Assembly: GCF_009903625.1 (NCBI RefSeq)
Contig: NZ_CP047569.1
Coordinates: 4,386,501-4,450,500 of the forward strand
From: Microbulbifer sp. ALW1
Lineage (GTDB): Bacteria; Pseudomonadota; Gammaproteobacteria; Pseudomonadales; Cellvibrionaceae
Reading direction: 5' to 3'
Length of the DNA stretch: 64,000 bases
Numbering within the stretch: position 1 is the first letter of the stretch; every line of letters begins with the position of its first letter. The position numbers were made by a program, and so were the translations under genes. This document shows positions 53,494 to 61,600 of this stretch, piece by piece. Below the pieces are notes generated by a model. The model did no database searches. It saw only the letters and a program-made list of their open reading frames with translations, and had not been told where the DNA came from.

Positions 53494-54099
53494 TTGCCAG
53501 CACTTTCCCTTCAGCGCGTCAGTATCGGCGCATTGCAAAGTATCGATCTGGAAATCGCGCCGGGGGAAATCGTCTGCCTGTCGGGCGCATCCGGTTCCGG
53601 TAAGAGCCGACTACTACGCGCGATTGCCGACCTGGAAATGCATGACGGTGAAGTGCAACTGGGAGACACCGGACAAAGTGAAATGCCAGGTCATCGCTGG
53701 CGCGCCGCCGTAATGCTGGTGCCCGCGGAAAGTGCCTGGTGGCATGACACCGTCGGCGAACATTTCGCCGGGGAGCCCGAGCAATACCTGCAGCAACTCG
53801 GCCTGAATGCTGACACACTGACATGGCGGGTCGAGCGCCTGTCATCTGGGGAGAAGCAGCGCTTGGCACTGGCACGGGCGCTATCCCGCAAACCGTCCGT
53901 CCTCTTACTGGATGAACCCACCGCGAACCTCGACAAGGAAAACACCAGCCGAGTAGAGTCCTGGCTGCGCGATACTATTAGCAAACACCAGCTCCCCACC
54001 CTGTGGGTGGCCCACCACGAAGACCAAATTGCGCGCGTGGCGGACCGGCACTTCCATATCGCAGGCTCTCGTATTGAAGGCCGAGAGGTGACGCCATGA
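53494..54099 (+). CDS. fetA: ABC transporter ATP-binding protein FetA (YbbL)
   Basis: A 201-residue ABC ATPase with Walker A SGASGSGKSRL, signature LSSGEKQRLALARAL, Walker B VLLLDEPTANLD and switch VAHHEDQI. Its pairing with the FetB-type permease identifies it as FetA, linked in E. coli to iron export under oxidative stress. The first conserved residue group PALSLQRVSIG follows a TTG at 53494, which I take as the start. Its stop overlaps fetB by four bases. Confidence 0.87.
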   Translation: MPALSLQRVSIGALQSIDLEIAPGEIVCLSGASGSGKSRLLRAIADLEMHDGEVQLGDTGQSEMPGHRWRAAVMLVPAESAWWHDTVGEHFAGEPEQYLQQLGLNADTLTWRVERLSSGEKQRLALARALSRKPSVLLLDEPTANLDKENTSRVESWLRDTISKHQLPTLWVAHHEDQIARVADRHFHIAGSRIEGREVTP

Positions 54100-54902
54100 A
54101 CGTCATTGCCCTTACCTGGTGGCAACTGGCACTAGCGGCCGCAATGGTAATAGCCCTGGCCGCCTGCACATTTGCCGCGCGCCTGGGCATTGGCAAAAGC
54201 CTGCTGATTTCCGCGGCCCGCACCGCGATACAGCTCACACTGGTGGGGTTGGTGCTGGAAGTATTGTTTTCCGTCAGCAGCCTGCACTGGGTGGCATTGA
54301 TGGGGCTCGCCATGTTGTTACTCGCCGGGCGCGAAGTAGTTGCACGGCAGAAATATCGCCTGCGCGGAGGTTGGAGTTTTGGCATCGGCACCCTGTCGAT
54401 GTTTATCTCTGCGTTCGCGGTTACCGTGCTCACCTTGACCGTGGTGATCAACCCTACGCCCTGGTACACGCCACAATACGCAATTCCGCTTCTAGGCATG
54501 TTGCTTGGCAATACCATGACCGGCATCGCCTTGGCACTCGACCGCCTGACGGAAAGCGCGCGCCGTTCTCGCGATATCATCGAAAACCGCCTGATGCTCG
54601 GGGAGCCCTGGCAACAGGCTTTGGGAGAATTCCGCCGCGAAGCCATGCGCGCGGGCCTGACGCCGATCATCAACGCCATGGCCGCGGCCGGGATTGTCTC
54701 GCTGCCAGGTATGATGACCGGCCAGATCCTCGCCGGCACCGCACCGGCGCTGGCGGTGAAGTACCAGATACTGATTATGTTCACCATTGCCGCCGGTACC
54801 GGCTTTGGCACCTTTGTGGCAGTGACGATTTGTGCACGCAGATTATTTGACGGACGCGAACGATTGCGACTAGACCGATTACGCAGCGAGGGAAGCGCCT
54901 GA
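54096..54902 (+). CDS. fetB: Iron export permease FetB (YbbM, UPF0014)
   Basis: A 268-residue membrane protein with about seven hydrophobic helices and UPF0014 segments: RTAIQLTLVGLVLEVLF, PLLGMLLGNTMTGIALALDR, REAMRAGLTPIINAMAAAGI and SLPGMMTGQILAGTAPALAV. It overlaps fetA by ATGA. The cargo (iron) is taken from the E. coli pair and not proven for this protein. Confidence 0.92.
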   Translation: MNVIALTWWQLALAAAMVIALAACTFAARLGIGKSLLISAARTAIQLTLVGLVLEVLFSVSSLHWVALMGLAMLLLAGREVVARQKYRLRGGWSFGIGTLSMFISAFAVTVLTLTVVINPTPWYTPQYAIPLLGMLLGNTMTGIALALDRLTESARRSRDIIENRLMLGEPWQQALGEFRREAMRAGLTPIINAMAAAGIVSLPGMMTGQILAGTAPALAVKYQILIMFTIAAGTGFGTFVAVTICARRLFDGRERLRLDRLRSEGSA

Positions 54903-54942
54903 ATCGGCAACAAGAAAATTACAAGAAGTAGAGAAGATAATA

Positions 54943-56517
54943 ATGAACGATTGCTTGATCATCGGCGGCGGCCACAACGGCCTGGTGTGCGCCTGCTACC
55001 TCGCAAAGGCCGGCAAAAAAGTAACCATTCTGGAGCGCAGGGATATCGTCGGCGGTGCCGCGGTTACCGAAGAGTTCCACCCCGGGTTTCGCAACTCTGT
55101 CGCCAGCTATACCGTCAGCCTGTTAAATCCCAAGATTATCCAGGACCTGAACCTGCACAAGCACGGCCTTCAAGTGAAGCTGCGCCCGCAGAATAATTTT
55201 TTCCCACTCTCCGACAGTGGCAGCCTGTCGTTCCATAAAAATCCGCAGGATACCCTCGCGGAAATTGCGCGCTTCTCGGAAAAAGACGCCGCTGCGCTGC
55301 CCGCCTTTTATGAAATGCTGGAAACCGTGGCCGATGTATTGCGAGAAGAACTACTGCGCACACCACCGAATGTCGGCGGCGGTTTCGCGGACCTGATCCG
55401 CGCGGGCAGCTTCGGTATGCGCGCCAGAAAGCTCACCATGGCACAGCGCCGCGACACCCTAGACCTGTTCACCAAAAGTGCCACCGATGTGCTGGATGCA
55501 TGGTTTGAAAACGACCACGTAAAGGCCGCGTTCGCGTTTGATTCCATCGTCGGCAACTACGCCGCCCCGAGTACCCCGGGTTCCGCCTACGTACTTCTGC
55601 ACCACGTGTTCGGCGAGGTCAACGGTGAGAAAGGGGCCTGGGGTCACGCCATCGGCGGCATGGGTGCGATTACCCAGGCCATGCTAAAAGAAGCCGAACA
55701 ACTGGGCGTCGAGGTGATTACCGGCGCCGAGGTGGAAGAGGTATTGATCGAAGATGGCCAAGCCAAGGGCGTGCGCCTTATCAATGGTGACACCCACCGC
55801 GCGCACAAGGTGATTGCCAACGTGGGCCCGAAACTGCTGTTCGGCAAGTTGATCGACGAACAACATCTGGACCCGGAATTCCAGCGCCGCGTGCGCGGCT
55901 TCAAGGTCGGCTCCGGCACCTTCCGCATGAACGTCGCCCTGAAAGAACTACCCGACTTTACCTGCCGCCCCGGCAAGGAACTGCAACCGCACCATCAGTC
56001 CGGCATCGTCATCGGTCCGAGCATGCAATATCTGGAACAGGCCTACCTGGATGCCAAGCAGTTCGGCTGGTCGAAAAAGCCGATTGTGGAAATCCTGATC
56101 CCGTCGACTGTGGATAACTCGCTGGCACCAGAAGGGCAGCATGTCGCCAGTCTGTTCTGCCAGCAGTTTGCGCCGCAGTTGCCCGATGGCAGAAGCTGGG
56201 ATGAAGAGCGCGAGCAGGCGGCGGATACCATCATCGATACCGTCACCGAATACGCGCCCAATTTCCGCGATGCCATCATCGCCCGCCAAATTCATTCACC
56301 GCTGGACCTGGAGCGCAAGTTCGGACTCATAGGCGGGGATATTTTCCACGGCGCACTGGGGCTGGATCAGCTCTGGAGCAACCGTCCGTTTATGGGGTTC
56401 AGTGATTACCGCACGCCCATCAAGGGGCTGTATATCTGCGGCTCCGGCACCCACCCCGGCGGTGGAGTGACCGGCGTGCCAGGGCACAATGCGGCGCGGG
56501 AGATTTTGAAGGATTGA
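54943..56517 (+). CDS. FAD-dependent oxidoreductase, PYROXD2/phytoene desaturase-like
   Basis: A 524-residue flavoprotein with an N-terminal dinucleotide fold (IIGGGHNGLVCACYLAKAGK), the second motif VTILERRDIVGGAAVTEEF and the C-terminal FAD segment CGSGTHPGGGVTGVPGHNAA. Features match the PYROXD2 branch of the phytoene-desaturase-like superfamily. No carotenoid genes are near, so carotenoid synthesis is not implied. It is 40 bases after fetB and may be co-transcribed. Confidence 0.87.
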   Translation: MNDCLIIGGGHNGLVCACYLAKAGKKVTILERRDIVGGAAVTEEFHPGFRNSVASYTVSLLNPKIIQDLNLHKHGLQVKLRPQNNFFPLSDSGSLSFHKNPQDTLAEIARFSEKDAAALPAFYEMLETVADVLREELLRTPPNVGGGFADLIRAGSFGMRARKLTMAQRRDTLDLFTKSATDVLDAWFENDHVKAAFAFDSIVGNYAAPSTPGSAYVLLHHVFGEVNGEKGAWGHAIGGMGAITQAMLKEAEQLGVEVITGAEVEEVLIEDGQAKGVRLINGDTHRAHKVIANVGPKLLFGKLIDEQHLDPEFQRRVRGFKVGSGTFRMNVALKELPDFTCRPGKELQPHHQSGIVIGPSMQYLEQAYLDAKQFGWSKKPIVEILIPSTVDNSLAPEGQHVASLFCQQFAPQLPDGRSWDEEREQAADTIIDTVTEYAPNFRDAIIARQIHSPLDLERKFGLIGGDIFHGALGLDQLWSNRPFMGFSDYRTPIKGLYICGSGTHPGGGVTGVPGHNAAREILKD

Positions 56518-56606
56518 GATTTACCCGCTACGGGAAAGTGAACAATGAAACAAGCAGCGGGCACCGATCACGGCGCCTGCTGCGGATACTTTAACGACTT
56601 TACCTT

Positions 56607-58544
56607 CTATAGTTTTTCATTCCTGACCTTGTTGATCAGTCCCCCGGCAATGACTGTCGATACTTCCTCTTCACTCATATCATGCGTAACGTTCAGTGAC
56701 TTACCATTAGCCAGCTGCACAACAATCTCCCGTCCCGCTTGCAGCTGCTGGGTGATGTTCTCCAAGCCCAGTATGTCTCCCTGGTTCAGGCGCGCGATAT
56801 CCGAAGGCTTATTGAACAGCAGAGGCACCACGCCGAAGTTGATCAGGTTGCGGCGGGCTATGCGGGCCATGGAGACGGCAATTACTGCTCGCACTCCCAG
56901 ATAACGGGGAGAAATGGCGGCGTGTTCGCGACTGGAACCCTGGCCGTAATTTTCACCGCCGATCACGAAGCTATTCCCATCCAGATCTTTTGCCCGCGAG
57001 TAAAAAGTTTCATCGATACGCGAGAAGGTATAGTGGCTGATGGCAGGAATATTTGAACGCAACGGCAAAATATCGGTTCCCGCAGGAAGAATTTCATCGG
57101 TGGACACATTGTTGCCAGTCTTCAATAAAATCGGCCCGTCGATTTTGTCCGGTAAAGGCTCGAAGTCTGGCAATGGCTGAATATTGGGACCTTTTTCAAG
57201 CTCTACCGGAATTTCATTACTGGTGTCCTGCGGAGCCAATATAAGTGGGCGCATATCATTGAGTTTTTCCGGCTCGGAAAAGATTGGGTAATCCATATCC
57301 ATATCGCGGGGATCGGTAATTTTGCCCATCAGCGCACTGGCGGTAGCGGTTTCCGGGCTGCACAGGTAGACCTGGTCTTCCTTGGTGCCGGAACGCCCGG
57401 GAAAGTTACGCGGCACGGTACGCAGGCTGATGCGTCCACTGGCAGGGGCTTGCCCCATGCCAATACAGCCGTTACAGCCGGTCTGGTGCAGCCGCGCCCC
57501 GGCCTGCAGCAGGGTGTTCAGGTCGCCACTGCGGCTCAGTTCTTCCAGTAGCTGGCGGCTGCTGGGGTTGATATCCAGGGATATTTCTTGCGGCAAATGC
57601 CTTCCCGCCACCATTTTTGCGGGCACCGCAAAGTCTCGCAGCCCCGGGTTGGCGGAGGAACCGATGTAGCTCTGGTAAATAGACTTGCCCGCCACCTCGC
57701 GTACGGTCACCACTTTTCCCGGGCTGGATGGGCAGGCAATCAGTGGCTCCAGGGTAGAGAGATCGATACTGTCGTGGGCATCGTAACTGGCGCCCGTCTC
57801 CGCCTGCATCGGGACAAAATCTTTTTCCCGGCCCTGCTGCCGGAGAAAAGCCCGCAGATTGTCATCCGCGGGGAAGACACTGGCGGTAGCCCCCATCTCC
57901 TGGCCCATATTCGCAATTACGTGGCGATCCATCGCCGTGAGATTGGCGAGGCCGGAACCATAATATTCAAAGATTTTGTTCACGCCGCCTTTGACATCGT
58001 AGCGGCGCAGCATTTCAAGAATCACATCCTTGGCACTGACCCACGGCGGCAGCTTGCCGGTCACTTCCACCCCAACCACTTCCGGCATGGTCAGCGAAAA
58101 GGGCAACCCGGCCATGGCCAACGCGACCTGCAGGCCGCCAGCCCCCATTGCCAGCATCCCCATGGAGCCAGCAGCGCAGGTGTGGCTGTCAGAGCCCAGC
58201 AGGGTTTTGCCCGGAATGCCAAAACAGGCCATGTGCACGGCGTGGCTAATGCCATTGCCCGGGCGGGAAAACCAGATGCCCCATTTTCGGCTGGCACTTT
58301 GCAGAAACAGGTGATCGTCGGCGTTTTTGAAATCTGCCTGAATCAGGTTGTGATCCACATACTGGGCGGAGACCTCGGTCTTGACGCGCGGCAACCCCAA
58401 CGCTTCGAATTCCAGCATCACCATGGTACCCGTAGCGTCCTGGCACAGCGTCTGGTCAATCTTGAGCTGCACTGCCTCACCGGGTTTCATGTTGCCACTG
58501 ACAAGGTGTTGCTCGATCAACTGGTGGGCGAGGTTTTTGGCCAT
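56607..58544 (-). CDS. Aconitate hydratase, Aquifex type
   Basis: Aconitase isomerises citrate to isocitrate through a 4Fe-4S cluster. The 645-residue protein has cluster cysteine regions GSDSHTCAAGSMG and HQTGCNGCIGMG and the swivel-domain motif VIGGENYGQGSSREHAAISP. The length and sequence fit the shorter mitochondrial/Aquifex-type group, not AcnB or long AcnA. The ATG at 58542-58544 follows GGAGAA and starts MAKNLAHQLIEQHLVSG. It is convergent with the FAD oxidoreductase. Confidence 0.9.
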   Translation of the reverse strand: MAKNLAHQLIEQHLVSGNMKPGEAVQLKIDQTLCQDATGTMVMLEFEALGLPRVKTEVSAQYVDHNLIQADFKNADDHLFLQSASRKWGIWFSRPGNGISHAVHMACFGIPGKTLLGSDSHTCAAGSMGMLAMGAGGLQVALAMAGLPFSLTMPEVVGVEVTGKLPPWVSAKDVILEMLRRYDVKGGVNKIFEYYGSGLANLTAMDRHVIANMGQEMGATASVFPADDNLRAFLRQQGREKDFVPMQAETGASYDAHDSIDLSTLEPLIACPSSPGKVVTVREVAGKSIYQSYIGSSANPGLRDFAVPAKMVAGRHLPQEISLDINPSSRQLLEELSRSGDLNTLLQAGARLHQTGCNGCIGMGQAPASGRISLRTVPRNFPGRSGTKEDQVYLCSPETATASALMGKITDPRDMDMDYPIFSEPEKLNDMRPLILAPQDTSNEIPVELEKGPNIQPLPDFEPLPDKIDGPILLKTGNNVSTDEILPAGTDILPLRSNIPAISHYTFSRIDETFYSRAKDLDGNSFVIGGENYGQGSSREHAAISPRYLGVRAVIAVSMARIARRNLINFGVVPLLFNKPSDIARLNQGDILGLENITQQLQAGREIVVQLANGKSLNVTHDMSEEEVSTVIAGGLINKVRNEKL

Positions 58545-58604
58545 AACGATATTCTCCGGATCATCATTCAGTGCAAACCGACAACGCCCTGTCGCCAAGT
58601 GACA

Positions 58605-61600
58605 TCAGTTGGAAAACTCCACCCGCGGCGCGCCGGAATCGGTTCCGATATAGTCCGGTGCACACTGGATGAAATCTTCCTGGTCGAGACCGGCTTCAAT
58701 CAAAAATTTTTGCACATGGCGGCTGCGACGATTGGCCAGGTGCAATAATTCCTCGCGCAATCCCCTCGGGGGATCGCGATAGAAATCCTCTCGAGTATTC
58801 CTGGCCACTGCGCGCATGGCGCCGACTTCGTGGGGGAACATCATTTCCAGGTCCTGCGCGGTTGCCACACCGCAAATACCCGGGCGGGCTTTGGGGTTGT
58901 CGCGCAGTTTTTCGATCATCTCACTCAGGTCGGCCTCGGCCCTCGCGCTCAGCACGTCGCTGCCCGGGGTAAATTCCAGCTCGGAAAAGCTGACTGCACG
59001 AAAGCGCGCCCAGGCCAGTTTTGCCAGGCTATAGAGGCCGACCGGGGTGAAGTAAGCGAACAGTGCTTCAAGAATGGCACGCTGCAAAAGGTCACTGAAA
59101 ATAAAGCTGAAGGAAAACTTGGGATCGTAGAGTTCACCGGTGACGGGCATTTTGAAACGCACATCGCCGTTGCCGTCTTTCATCAATGCCAGTGCCAGGC
59201 TCAGGGGAATGATGCTTTTCTTGACCTTGAGATGATCGGAGTCCCGAACCCGGCGCACCTTGATTTTCTCCAGTTTCATTTTGGCCAGTGCATCTACCTG
59301 GTTGTCTTTTACCTGAACATTGACCTCGGCATCCAGCTGCCCCTGCAAAATCTTGTAACCCAATAGTGCAGCGAAGTACGGGGTTGTGGGAATCAGGTTG
59401 GCACCTTCCACATAGCCCAGTATGCCCGCATCCCAATGGCTGTTTTCGAGCAAATTGATCTGTCCTGCGAGATGCATTTCGCTAAACCCTCCGGGGCGGG
59501 CGTTGAAGACCACCAGCGCGGGCGGGTCTTCATGGTAGTTACTCGCCCCTTGCAGCAGCAGATTGATACGGCGGATCGGGACTTTTGCTTCGTAGTCTCC
59601 GGTATTGTCCATCCACAGGAAGCGTCCGCGATCGACATAGACCTGACGGATGCGATATTTAAACCGGTTGGCTTCGCGCGCAATATCACCGCGCCGATAC
59701 TGATACTGCGCCAACTCCGGGGTTTCACTGCGAAAACGTTCCCAGGCCCCCAGATCACCTTCTATGCCGCGCGCAAGAATACTGCGGGGCTTGATCAGGT
59801 CGATGGTATCGATATCCAGTGCTTTGCTGGCGGGGTCATAATTAAACTGGCTCAGCTGCAGGGACTCCACTTCCGTGTTCCACTGGTGATTGACGAAGTC
59901 CTGAGCGCGTTCGCTGCGGCGAAACAGTTTGCTGTTGGCGATGTCCAGCCATAGCAGGCGGACTTTGTCCCGCGCGACCGCCAGCTCCCGCGCTTCGATC
60001 AGTTCGCTCTCGAGCAATTGATCTCCCCCCGCATCCAGCACCATCAACTGGCGCAGTGTTGCCTGCGTCAGATCCAGTTGCCGCTGTTCGAAACTGAACT
60101 GACCCGTCGTCAGGATTTCAGCGAGATTGATACAGTGATTGATGCCGTTGATATAGCCCTTGGGAATACAGCTACTGACATTGTGTATTTGCAGGTTTTT
60201 ACTCAGCAACTGGCGGCTGCCGAAACCCAGTAACTCTGCCTGCAGGCTTTCGATATGTAACAGCTGCGCCGGCAGGCCCGCCGGGTAATCCTGCTGGGTA
60301 ACCTGTACGCCCTCAACTCGAATGTTGTTGAAGAGCCGCTGGGATGCGCCGCTACCAAAACTGCCCAGGCGAATTTTATGCTCGCTCGCTACCGTGACCC
60401 GCCCCACCCGGTAACAGGGTGAAAAAGCCTTTTCCGCCAGGGTAAAGGAACTCATGCAACCGCTGAGGCCACTTAAGCTTCCCTGCTGTAACGCCATTGC
60501 ATCACTTGAAAATACCAGGCCGTTGACCGCCAGGTGACTGAAGCCAATACGCTGGCGCTCTCCCTGGCGGAAGAGAAAGTCCGCCACCGCAATCTGACCG
60601 TTTGCCCGCAATTCCTCCCCTGCGGCCAGGCGCTGGCGACCGGTGATATGCAACTGTGAAAATGAAATACAGCGTGCTTGTTGGTCATCGACACCGGCAG
60701 CGCTTGGCAGGCAGCCGGCAAAGTCCACCGCATTCAACTCCTCCACCTGCACGCGCGCGCCGCCGGGCCATTCCAGGGATTGCCACTGCAGCTGCGCCAA
60801 CTGCAGCGCAGGTGCCTGCCCTTCGGCAGGCACCAATCTGAGATCACTGGCGCTCAGCGGACCCAGTACAAGACGGTTCAGGGTTTTATTCTCGGAAGCG
60901 GCTGCGGTACGCCCCAGGGGAATCAGGTTGTCGCCACTCAGGTGCACATTGCCGGAGGAAATACAGCCACCCCAGCGACCGCTGGCGTCCCCCCGCTGGC
61001 GGGCAGCCGCCAGCCACTCCTGCAGGCCACAACCGTGAATACTGCTCAGCTGAATATTGTGCAGATTAAACTGTACCGGTGGCTGCCCTGTGCCGCGGGA
61101 CTGCAGCATGCCCAGCGTTTCAATCTGCAAAGGGCCCAGTTGCAGTTGTGGTGCCGCTTCGAGTTCCCGGTGCAGGGCGAGGGACTGAAGCACCAGGCCA
61201 TTACCCACGGATTGCAAATCGCTACCGCGGACGCAACGCGGCAGCCGTTGCTGCGGGCTTCCGGGGCTCGGCCAGCAAAAATCCAGCTGCGCGGCTTGCA
61301 GGTCCTGTAACTGCCAGTTCGTCCGGGCGCCGGCATTGCGCGGTAAATTCACCCGCAACGACACGCTGGCGAGCTGTGAAATTTCCGCCGTGACGTCGGT
61401 ACTTTTACCGGTGAGGGAAAAGTGCTGCAGCGCCAGGTCCTTGAGGTCTGCATGAAATCGGTTGTGGTCGTAATCCAGGGAAAACTGTTCACCGGTGTGC
61501 AATTTATCGAGATCCACACAACGCGCCGGGGACAGACAGAACGCGGCCTTGTCCAGCGACGCGCCGGGAATATCCAGTTGCATACGAGCAGAGGATGACG

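Noticed and set aside
52952..53503. 183-codon minus frame over the DUF2214 gene
   Set aside because: The plus-strand frame has four membrane helices, a ribosome-binding site and an operon neighbour.
54943..56517. Carotenoid synthesis gene
   Set aside because: The flavoprotein resembles phytoene desaturases only at superfamily level and no crt genes are near.
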